Assembly (NCBI GenBank): GCA_023423235.1
Contig: JAFAFY010000117.1
Span: 1-5,119, forward strand
DNA length: 5,119 nt
Source: Pseudomonadota bacterium
GTDB lineage: Bacteria > Pseudomonadota > Gammaproteobacteria > Xanthomonadales > Xanthomonadaceae
Reading direction: 5' to 3'
Shown here: piece by piece, positions 1-5,119 of the stretch
How the letters are laid out: each line of letters starts with the position of its first letter
How positions within the stretch are numbered: the first letter of the stretch is position 1
The notes under the pieces: generated by a model
Databases searched by the model: none
Seen by the model: only the letters and a program-made list of their open reading frames with translations
What the model was told of the DNA's origin: nothing
Translations under genes and position numbers: made by a program

Positions 1-1565
1 GCGCGGCCACCGACGTGCATGCGCTGGGCGTGCTGCTCTACGAATTGCTCACCGGACGCCTGCCGCATCGCTTCGCCGGGCACGACCTGCGCGCGGCGAC
101 CGAGGCCATCTCCAGCGGACAGGCGCCTCGCCTGGAGCAGGCCATCACCAGCGGCGACGCGGAGGAGGTGGCGGACCGCCTGCAGGCGCGCGGCACCGAC
201 CTGCGCGGTTTCCGCCGGTTCGTGCGCGGCGACCTGGGGCGCATCCTGCAGACGGCGCTGGCCAAGGAACCGGTGCGGCGCTACGCCAGCGTGCAGGCCT
301 TCGCCGACGACCTGCAGCGCTTCCTCGACGGCCGCCCCGTATCGGTCGGCGGCGACACGCCCGGCTACCGCATGCGCAAGTTCGTGCAGCGCAACCGCTG
401 GGGCGTGGCGATGGCAGCGATTGCGGCGCTGGCGCTCGGTACCGGTATCGGCGGCATGCTGCTGAAATCCCACGAAGCGCGCATCGCCGCGGCGCATGCG
501 CGCGAGCAGGCCGCGCTGGCACAGGCCGAGGCCAGGCGCCAGCAGGCGGTCAGCGCATTCCTGTTCCAGGTGTTCTCGGCCGCCAGCCTGGACAGCGCCG
601 GGCGCCCGGACATTTCCCTGCGCGAGGCGCTGGACCTGGCCGTGGACCAGGCCGTGCGTGCGCAGGGCCGCGACCCTGTCGTGGCCGTGGTGACGTTGCG
701 CGCCGCCGCCAACAGCCTGTCGCAGTGGGACGAACGCGAACGCGCCGTCGCGCTGGTGCAGCAGGCCCTGGCCCTGCAGCAGACGCGGTTGCCGGACGAC
801 ACGGTCGAGCACGCGCGCCTGCTGGGCCTGCTGGCGCTGGTCGACTACGAACGCGACATGCTGGCGCGGCTGGCCCCGGCGCGGGAATCGCTGGCGCTGA
901 TGCGCAGCGTGGGGCGGCCGGTCGACGTCATCCAGGCCGCGTCGCTGGTCGGCAGCGTCCTGATCGAAGGTGGCTACCCCGCCGAGGCGCTGCCGGTGTC
1001 CGAGGCGGTGGTACGCGCGATGCGCGAAGCCGGCCTGCAGGACGACCCCGGCTACGACACCGCGCTGGGCACCTTGGCCAACAACCTGGCCATGGTCGGC
1101 GAACACGCCCGCGCGTCCGACCTGTTGTTCCAGGTGGTCGAGGCCAGCCAGGCACGCTATGGCGAAGACAGCCTGCAGGTGGCGCGCGACCGCATGTTCC
1201 TGGGCATGGCCCTGGTCCGCGCCGGCCGCGACGCGGACGCACTGGCCCCGTTGGCGCTCGCCCTGCCGGTACTGCGGCACAAGGCCGGCGACGGCAACAC
1301 CATCACCCAGATGGCCGTGCACTGGACGGCCGGCGCGCTCTCGAACCTGGGCCGGGACGCGGAGGCGCTGCCCTACCACGAGGAGGCGTACCGCGCCGCG
1401 TGGCAGAACACCTACAACAGCCAGCGCCTGGCTTCGGTCTCCGGCCGCTACGCCGCCGCGCTCGCCCGGCTGGGCCACTGCGACGCGGCCCGTGCCGCGT
1501 TGGACCGGCTGCACGCGCAGGGCGGCACGCCGGCCGCGGTCGACACGGGCGCCTGTTCCGGCTGA
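1..1565 (+). CDS. Membrane-anchored Ser/Thr protein kinase with C-terminal TPR-like sensor domain (5' truncated by window)
   Basis: This is the 3' part of a Hanks-type Ser/Thr kinase gene. The frame is open from base 3, and the GTG at 15 is an internal valine codon, not the start. Residues here count from that valine. The window opens inside kinase subdomain IX, the D-V-H-A-L-G-V-L-L-Y-E-L-L-T-G-R block. The kinase domain ends near 77-105 with the A-L-A-K-E-P-V-R-R-Y-A-S block, whose RY arginine is the conserved subdomain XI residue, followed by F-L-D-G-R-P-V. A basic stretch (119-128) leads into one hydrophobic helix (about 130-150), then an Ala/Glu/Arg-rich coiled coil (151-180). The rest is alpha-helical with TPR-like pairs, for example around 309-340, 350-385, 391-420, 433-463 and 474-500. 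The topology implies a cytoplasmic kinase and an extracytoplasmic TPR domain that may sense a ligand or partner. The only visible cysteines are 489 and 514. ATP-binding and catalytic-loop motifs lie upstream, so activity cannot be judged. The family call is firm; the target is unknown. Confidence 0.9.
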   Translation, partial: AATDVHALGVLLYELLTGRLPHRFAGHDLRAATEAISSGQAPRLEQAITSGDAEEVADRLQARGTDLRGFRRFVRGDLGRILQTALAKEPVRRYASVQAFADDLQRFLDGRPVSVGGDTPGYRMRKFVQRNRWGVAMAAIAALALGTGIGGMLLKSHEARIAAAHAREQAALAQAEARRQQAVSAFLFQVFSAASLDSAGRPDISLREALDLAVDQAVRAQGRDPVVAVVTLRAAANSLSQWDERERAVALVQQALALQQTRLPDDTVEHARLLGLLALVDYERDMLARLAPARESLALMRSVGRPVDVIQAASLVGSVLIEGGYPAEALPVSEAVVRAMREAGLQDDPGYDTALGTLANNLAMVGEHARASDLLFQVVEASQARYGEDSLQVARDRMFLGMALVRAGRDADALAPLALALPVLRHKAGDGNTITQMAVHWTAGALSNLGRDAEALPYHEEAYRAAWQNTYNSQRLASVSGRYAAALARLGHCDAARAALDRLHAQGGTPAAVDTGACSG

Positions 1566-1728
1566 CCGCCGAGGCGGGCCTGCAAACGGCCGGCACCGCG
1601 TTCCGCTTCCTCATCCTGCCGGGCGCTGCCCGCGACCAGACCCAAGGCCCACGGCATCAGCGCGCCCGGCGCTTGCGACGGGTTCCATCGCGTCACCTGA
1701 CTGACACGAACATTCAGCAGCACGGTAT

Positions 1729-1824
1729 GGCCCCGCTCCCGCATCCGGGAGCGGGTTGGGGTGCGGGCCAAGCTCCCCCCATCCGCCCTTCGGGCACCTT
1801 CCCCCGCATGCGTGGGAAGGGAAC
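1729..1824. repeat. Palindromic REP/MITE-like intergenic element
   Basis: Two inverted repeats flank a short middle part. The left one is a perfect 10-bp stem, CCCGCTCCCG (1732-1741) with CGGGAGCGGG (1746-1755), and a 4-base loop. The right one pairs CCTTCCC (1797-1803) with GGGAAGG (1814-1820), plus an inner CGC/GCG. A small GCCC-TTC-GGGC hairpin (1785-1795) lies between. The order hairpin, GGTTGGGGTG, CATCCGCCCTTCGGGCACC, hairpin matches, from memory, an abundant intergenic repeat of Xanthomonas and Stenotrophomonas. There both outer hairpins usually have longer, near-identical arms, so this copy's right arm looks decayed. Such elements can stabilise mRNA 3' ends or attenuate transcription; here it sits 165 bases after the kinase stop. 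Copy number in this genome cannot be seen from one window. Confidence 0.65.
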
Positions 1825-2040
1825 TGGGAGATCGTGCTGATCAGGTAGCCCCAAGGCTCAGGCGAACGTCGGCACACGCCCGCGTGACCGCCAGCAAGGC
1901 CGCTGCCGTCGGCGCCCCCCGAACCCGCCGCACTGCCGGCCACCGACGTGGGTGCCAGTGCCCAGCCGGCCCGCAAGCAGCCGCGGCACGCGTTCCCGGC
2001 CTCCGCCCGGCCCCAGCCGGATGACGGAAACCGGGGATGT

Positions 2041-2073
2041 CAGTTCTTTCCACGGATTTGCGTTCTTCGTTTC
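2041..2073 (+). promoter_or_regulatory. T-rich leader upstream of the adhesin gene, possible promoter region
   Basis: This stretch has several T runs (TTCTTTC, ATTTG, GTTCTTCGTTTC) in an otherwise very GC-rich gap and ends about 35 bases before the adhesin ATG. Its composition and position fit a promoter or 5' untranslated leader. I cannot assign a convincing -35/-10 pair with proper spacing, so this is compositional evidence only. Confidence 0.25.
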
Positions 2074-2097
2074 ACGGACCACTTCCGGCCCGACTCC

Positions 2098-2102
2098 AGG
2101 AG
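2098..2102 (+). promoter_or_regulatory. Ribosome binding site deciding the adhesin start
   Basis: AGGAG lies 6 bases before the ATG at 2109, a near-ideal Shine-Dalgarno match and spacing. It decides the start against the in-frame ATG at 2037. Starting at 2037 would put 24 residues without signal-peptide character in front of a normal signal peptide. Confidence 0.8.
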
Positions 2103-2108
2103 ATCGCA

Positions 2109-3797
2109 ATGCCCCAAGCCCTTCGTCCGGTTGCCCCGCCGCGTTCCCAGCTGCCGCTGCTGCTGGCACTTGCCATCGCGGCCGGACTGCCCTTCTCCGC
2201 CGCCGCCGACGACACGCCGGAATGCAACACCGGCCCAGCCACCGGTTCGACCGAATGCGGCGCGGACACCCTTGCCGGCGCCGCCTATTCCAGCGTGCTT
2301 GGCGTCGGCGCGACCGCGACCGCCGAGGCGGTCCGCGGCACGGCACTGGGGTCGTACGCCACGGCCGGCCAGGAGAACGCGACCGCCATCGGTGCCTACG
2401 CCCGGGCCAACCCCACCGGTGGCGGCTCGATTCCGCTGCTCGACATGCCAGTCGAGATCGGCGGCACCGTCGTCGGCGCCTTCTCCCGAACCAACGGCAA
2501 CAACAGCGTTGCACTCGGCGGCTGGGCGGTCGTGGGGGTACGCAACGCGTTCACCGCGGTGCACGACGGTACCGCCATCGGCGCCGGCACGCTGGTCTCG
2601 GCCAACGGCGGCACCGCGCTGGGCGCGCGTGCATCGGTAACCGGCAGGGAGGCAGTGGCCATCGGTTCGGCCAGTTCGGTGACCGGCGAACGTGCGGTCG
2701 CCATCGGCACCGGTACGTTCGCCGATGCCGCGGGCGCGACCATCCTGGGCAGCTTCTCCGGATCCACCATTGAAGGCGCGGTCGCCATCGGCCGCAGCGC
2801 CTTCGTCAACGCACCGGCGTCCGGCGCCATCAGCATCAACACCGCGCCCGTGCCGGCGCTCATCGCCGGCACGTCCATCGGCGACCGCTCGCGCGTGAGC
2901 GGCGACGATGGCGTCGCCCTGGGCGGCCACGCCGTGGTCGGCGTGCGCAACAGCTTCGCGATGGTGGGCCGCGGCACCGCGATCGGCGCCGGCACGCTGG
3001 TCTCGGCCGAAGGCGGCACCGCGCTTGGCGCCCGCGCAGCGGCCACCGCAGCCAACAGCGTTGCGCTCGGTGCGGGATCGGTGGCCGACCAGGCCAACAG
3101 CGTCTCGGTCGGCGCAGCCGGCGCGGAACGCCGCATCGTCAACGTCGCCGATGCCACCGGCGACTTCGACGCCGCCAACCTGCGCCAGTTGCAGGCCGGC
3201 GACGCAGACACGCTGGCCGCCGCCAACGCCTACACCGACACGCGGATCAGCGCATCGACCGGCGCGGCGCTCGACGCCGCCATCGCCCATGCGGATGCGG
3301 GCGACGCCGCCACGCTGACGGCCGCCAATGCCTATACCGACGCACAGGTCACGTCGTCCGCCGGCGTTGCGCTCGACGCGGCCAAGGCCCACGCCGATGC
3401 AGGCGATGCGACGACGCTGGCCACCGCCCGCAGCTACGCCGACACCACCGCCACCCAGGCGGTGGCCAATGCCCGCAGCTACACCGACAGCGTGTTCGCG
3501 GCCTTCAATGCCGATCTGGACGGCTTCCGCCGCGACGTCGACGAGCGTTTCCGCCAGCAGGACCGGCGCATGGACCGCCTGGCCGCGACCAGCGGCGCCT
3601 ATGCCGGCATGGCGATGAACACCGCGGGCCTGCGCGGACGCAACCGCGTGGGTGTCGGCGTCGGCGGACAAGGCGGCGAAACCGCGCTGGCGATCGGCTA
3701 CCAGCGCGCGATCGGAGACTCGGCCAGCGTCTCGATCGGCGGCGCCCTGGGCGGCGGCGAGAAGAGCGTGATGGGCGGCGCCGGCTTCAGCTGGTGA
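2109..3797 (+). CDS. Trimeric autotransporter adhesin (YadA-like, type Vc secretion)
   Basis: This 562-residue protein is predicted to be exported by Sec, to trimerise in the outer membrane and to display an adhesive head. Residues 1-33 form a signal peptide: an arginine-containing n-region, hydrophobic core 15-29, and an Ala-rich cleavage site before D34-D35. A short linker holds C39 and C50, the only cysteines. Residues about 60-335 are YadA-like head repeats with xAIG/xALG motifs mostly 14 residues apart (G81, G95, G123, G137, G158, G172, G186, G200, G214, G228 and so on). Residues 330-361 are the neck, with S-V-S-V-G, R-R-I-V-N-V-A-D and D-A-A-N-L-R-Q-L. Residues 363-491 are a coiled-coil stalk. 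About 492-562 is the YadA anchor that makes the 12-strand trimeric barrel, ending F-S-W with the usual terminal aromatic. It is small for this family in xanthomonads, where many are far longer. No extended signal-peptide region is present. Adhesion is the family role; the receptor is unknown. Confidence 0.94.
   Translation: MPQALRPVAPPRSQLPLLLALAIAAGLPFSAAADDTPECNTGPATGSTECGADTLAGAAYSSVLGVGATATAEAVRGTALGSYATAGQENATAIGAYARANPTGGGSIPLLDMPVEIGGTVVGAFSRTNGNNSVALGGWAVVGVRNAFTAVHDGTAIGAGTLVSANGGTALGARASVTGREAVAIGSASSVTGERAVAIGTGTFADAAGATILGSFSGSTIEGAVAIGRSAFVNAPASGAISINTAPVPALIAGTSIGDRSRVSGDDGVALGGHAVVGVRNSFAMVGRGTAIGAGTLVSAEGGTALGARAAATAANSVALGAGSVADQANSVSVGAAGAERRIVNVADATGDFDAANLRQLQAGDADTLAAANAYTDTRISASTGAALDAAIAHADAGDAATLTAANAYTDAQVTSSAGVALDAAKAHADAGDATTLATARSYADTTATQAVANARSYTDSVFAAFNADLDGFRRDVDERFRQQDRRMDRLAATSGAYAGMAMNTAGLRGRNRVGVGVGGQGGETALAIGYQRAIGDSASVSIGGALGGGEKSVMGGAGFSW
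2379..2666 (+). repeat. Adhesin head duplication, copy 1
   Basis: This block encodes residues 91-186 of the adhesin and is homologous to residues 224-321. The best-conserved part, residues 133-186, matches 268-321 at 39 of 54 positions without gaps. At DNA level a 27-base run (2577-2603) is identical to 2982-3008. The block starts with A-T-A-I-G and includes V-A-L-G-G-W-A-V-V-G-V-R-N, then T-A-I-G-A-G-T-L-V-S-A. Confidence 0.85.
2778..3071 (+). repeat. Adhesin head duplication, copy 2
   Basis: This block encodes residues 224-321, the second copy of the head unit, starting A-V-A-I-G and including V-A-L-G-G-H-A-V-V-G-V-R-N, then T-A-I-G-A-G-T-L-V-S-A. It is in direct orientation and in the same frame as copy 1, offset 399 bases at its start and 405 bases over the best-matching part. 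About 37 residues of ordinary head repeats separate the two copies. Confidence 0.85.
3195..3488 (+). repeat. 34-residue repeats in the adhesin stalk
   Basis: Three successive units follow the neck: residues 363-396, 397-430 and a shorter 431-460. Each begins A-G-D-A-x-T-L. The first two carry A-A-N-A-Y-T-D near the front and A-L-D-A-A-x-A-H-A-D at the end. The third carries the related R-S-Y-A-D and R-S-Y-T-D. They are Ala/Asp-rich and predicted helical, fitting a trimeric coiled-coil stalk. Boundaries are by eye. Confidence 0.8.
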
Positions 3798-3803
3798 ACC
3801 CGA

Positions 3804-3835
3804 GCGCGGGGCGGCGCAGCGCGCCGTCCCCGCGC
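3804..3835 (+). terminator. GC-rich hairpin after the adhesin stop, possible terminator
   Basis: Seven bases after the TGA, 3804-3817 pairs with 3821-3835 to form a 14-bp, all G/C stem with a 3-base loop and one bulged T at 3827. The position suits transcription termination or mRNA 3'-end protection for the adhesin. No T-run follows, so it is not a canonical intrinsic terminator. Confidence 0.45.
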
Positions 3836-3916
3836 AGCACCGGGACGACAGCACCAGGCACGGCAGCATCGGCAAGGCAGCGTGCGATCGTTTGCCCGCG
3901 CATGACCTTCCTCGGG

Positions 3917-3939
3917 GCAGCCGCACCTGCGGCGGCTGC
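3917..3939. other. Second intergenic hairpin before the peptidase gene
   Basis: GCAGCCGC (3917-3924) pairs with GCGGCTGC (3932-3939), giving an 8-bp stem and 7-base loop, 36 bases before the peptidase ATG. It could lie in the peptidase 5' leader or act together with the hairpin at 3804-3835. Stems of this size are not rare at this GC content, so a function is uncertain. Confidence 0.3.
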
Positions 3940-3975
3940 TACCCTTGCCGGGTTTCCGTCCCGGACCTCTCGCCG

Positions 3976-5119
3976 ATGCCGCTTCGCCTGCCTTCCCGCC
4001 GGGTGCACGCCCGCACCCGCCTGCCTGTCTGTGCCTCCCTGCAGTTCGCCCTGCTGGCATCGCTCGCCTTCGCCCAGCCGGCCTTTGCCCAGCCCGCGCA
4101 ACCGCTGACCATGCATCAGGTGATGGCCGATCCCGACTGGATCGGCGCACCGGTGGAGAACGCGTGGTGGAGCTGGGACGGGCAACGCGCGTTCTACACC
4201 CAGAAGCGCACGGGCGAAGCCATCCGTGACACCTGGACGCTCGACCTGGCCGGCGGCGCGCCGACCCGGCTCGATGGCGCCAGTCGCGCCGACATCGACG
4301 GCAATGCACCGGTCTTCGATGCCGCACGGACCCGGGCCGCATTCGTGCGCAACGGCGACGTCTTCGTGCGCGACCTGCGCAACGGCAGCCTGACCCAGGT
4401 CACCCGCACCGAGGCGGCCGAGGCGCAGCCGCAGTGGAGCCGCAGCGGCGCGCTGGTGTGGCGCGCGGGCGACGACTGGTTCCACTGGGATGCGCGCACC
4501 GGCACGGCGCAGCTGACCAGCCTCAAGACCGAGGACGACCCGGCCAAGCCACCGCCGGCCGACGAGCTGCGCGAGCGCCAGCTGCGCATGATCGAGAGCC
4601 TGCGCAGCGAACGCGCGCGCCGCGACGCCCTGCGCGCGCAGGGCGAGGCCTGGCGCCGCAGCGACCCGACCGGCGCACCGTCGCCGGTGTTCCTGGGCAA
4701 GAACGCGAAGATCGCCGGCAGCGCGCTCTCGCCCAACGGCGACTGGCTGGTGGTCGTCACCCAGGCCAGGGACGGCAACGAAGGCCAGGCCGGGCGCATG
4801 CCCAGGTACGTCACCGAATCGGGCTACGAGGAATTCGAGGACGTGCGCACCCGCGTCGGCCGCAACGACCCGCTGCCGCATACGCTGTGGCTGGTGGAAC
4901 TGGCCAGTGGCCGCGTGCGCGAACTCAGGACCGACCCGCTGCCCGGCATCGCCCATGACCCGCTGGCGGACCTGCGCCGCGCCGCCGGCAAGGATGCGCT
5001 GACCGGCAACCGCCCGGTCCGCCTCGACATCGACAGCCGCGGCGGTGGTACCGGTGCGATCCGCTGGAGTGACGACGGCCGCAACGTGGCGCTGGCGATC
5101 CATTCGGTCGACAACAAGG
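3976..5119 (+). CDS. S9 family peptidase (prolyl oligopeptidase / DPP IV-like), N-terminal part, 3' truncated
   Basis: The frame is open from ATG 3976 to the window end, 381 codons without a stop. A signal peptide is visible: basic n-region (residues 1-15), hydrophobic core about 24-32, and two possible cleavage sites after A-F-A at 33 and 38. The mature start runs into M-A-D-P-D-W-I-G-A-P-V-E-N-A-W-W-S-W-D-G (50-69), typical of a bacterial S9 subgroup. Beta-propeller blades follow: 121-143 (A-F-V-R-N-G-D-V-F-V-R-D-L), 250-261 (L-S-P-N-G-D-W-L-V-V-V) and 362-381 (W-S-D-D-G-R-N). A charged helical stretch at 187-228 interrupts the propeller. Family members have a C-terminal alpha/beta-hydrolase domain with a Ser-Asp-His triad that cleaves short peptides, often after proline; that part is outside the window. 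The likely location is periplasmic or secreted. No strong Shine-Dalgarno precedes the ATG (only GGA at 3963-3965), so the start rests on the signal peptide. The family call is firm; the exact specificity is not. Confidence 0.9.
   Translation, partial: MPLRLPSRRVHARTRLPVCASLQFALLASLAFAQPAFAQPAQPLTMHQVMADPDWIGAPVENAWWSWDGQRAFYTQKRTGEAIRDTWTLDLAGGAPTRLDGASRADIDGNAPVFDAARTRAAFVRNGDVFVRDLRNGSLTQVTRTEAAEAQPQWSRSGALVWRAGDDWFHWDARTGTAQLTSLKTEDDPAKPPPADELRERQLRMIESLRSERARRDALRAQGEAWRRSDPTGAPSPVFLGKNAKIAGSALSPNGDWLVVVTQARDGNEGQAGRMPRYVTESGYEEFEDVRTRVGRNDPLPHTLWLVELASGRVRELRTDPLPGIAHDPLADLRRAAGKDALTGNRPVRLDIDSRGGGTGAIRWSDDGRNVALAIHSVDNK
4066..4095 (+). repeat. 15-bp tandem repeat in the peptidase signal peptide
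   Basis: Bases 4066-4080 and 4081-4095 both encode A-F-A-Q-P and differ at two third-codon positions (TTC/TTT and CCG/CCC). The result is two consecutive A-F-A signal-peptidase sites five residues apart. Confidence 0.8.

Larger units (their letters stand above)
1566..2108. other. Intergenic region between kinase and adhesin genes
   Basis: This 543-base gap shows no convincing gene. Open frames crossing it on either strand are continuations of shadow frames of the flanking genes, and their translations are low-complexity Arg/Pro/Ala. The first 160 bases hold only a weak 4-bp hairpin right after the kinase stop and nothing terminator-like. A palindromic repeat element occupies about 1729-1824. 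From about 1850 to 2030 the DNA is GC-rich and featureless to my reading. From 2041 to about 2073 it becomes clearly T-rich, which is unusual for this window. It then enters the adhesin ribosome binding site. Confidence 0.75.

Noticed and set aside
1566..1577. Small hairpin (CCGC/GCGG) directly after the kinase stop as a terminator
   Set aside because: The stem is only 4 bp and no T-run follows, so it is expected by chance at this GC content.
725..1840. Alternative + strand open frame over the kinase TPR region
   Set aside because: The translation is low-complexity Gly/Ala/Arg/Pro, and the kinase frame carries clear domain structure across the same DNA.
2037..2108. Upstream in-frame ATG as the adhesin start, possibly giving an extended signal peptide
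   Set aside because: The extra 24 residues do not resemble the extended signal-peptide region of type V proteins, and AGGAG lies at ideal spacing before the ATG at 2109.
2379..3488. Regularly repeated DNA as a possible CRISPR-like array
   Set aside because: The repeats are in frame, encode YadA-like head and coiled-coil units, and have no constant repeat/variable spacer structure.
2040..3926. Long antisense open frame (628 codons) opposite the adhesin gene
   Set aside because: Its translation is Gly/Ala/Arg-rich with no recognisable domain and mirrors the head repeats. Long antisense frames are expected where third positions are nearly all G or C, and the sense gene is unambiguous.
3892..3975. 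In-frame TTG at 3892 as an earlier peptidase start
   Set aside because: It would add 28 residues in front of a normal signal peptide, across the hairpin at 3917-3939, with no ribosome binding site seen. ATG 3976 is simpler.
3787..5103. Antisense open frame (438 codons) opposite the peptidase gene
   Set aside because: The + strand frame from 3976 has a signal peptide and S9 propeller motifs, while the antisense translation shows no family signature. It is a GC-bias shadow.

Overview
The window is very GC-rich with strongly G/C-biased third codon positions. Its gene content is a kinase-TPR sensor protein, a YadA-type adhesin and an exported S9 peptidase. It also carries an intergenic palindromic repeat of a type I recall from Xanthomonas and Stenotrophomonas genomes. 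Together these suggest a Gammaproteobacterium of the Lysobacteraceae (Xanthomonadaceae), such as Lysobacter, Luteimonas, Pseudoxanthomonas or Stenotrophomonas. This placement is an inference from protein style and the repeat, not from a marker gene.

Layout, all genes on the + strand: (1) 1-1565, the 3' part of a membrane-anchored Ser/Thr protein kinase, with the end of the kinase domain, one transmembrane helix, a short coiled coil and a TPR-like C-terminal half. Its start lies upstream of the window. (2) 1566-2108, a 543-base gap holding a palindromic REP/MITE-like element (about 1729-1824) and a T-rich leader with a good ribosome binding site. (3) 2109-3797, a complete 562-residue trimeric autotransporter adhesin: signal peptide, 14-residue YadA-like head repeats, neck, short coiled-coil stalk and C-terminal beta-barrel anchor. 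Its head contains an internal duplication and its stalk a 34-residue repeat. (4) 3798-3975, a short gap with two GC-rich hairpins, the first a possible terminator. (5) 3976 to the window end, the first 381 codons of an S9-family (prolyl oligopeptidase / DPP IV-like) peptidase with a signal peptide and beta-propeller blades. The catalytic domain lies beyond the window.

The three genes are probably separate transcription units, because the gaps are long and contain hairpins. All three products are predicted to work at or beyond the inner membrane: an envelope signalling kinase, a surface adhesin and an exported peptidase. No direct functional link between them is shown by the sequence. I see no clear new biological system. 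The points most worth checking are the duplicated adhesin head with its paired 21-residue inserts, the isolated cysteine pairs in the adhesin tip and in the kinase extracytoplasmic domain, and whether the kinase sits next to an ECF sigma factor upstream.
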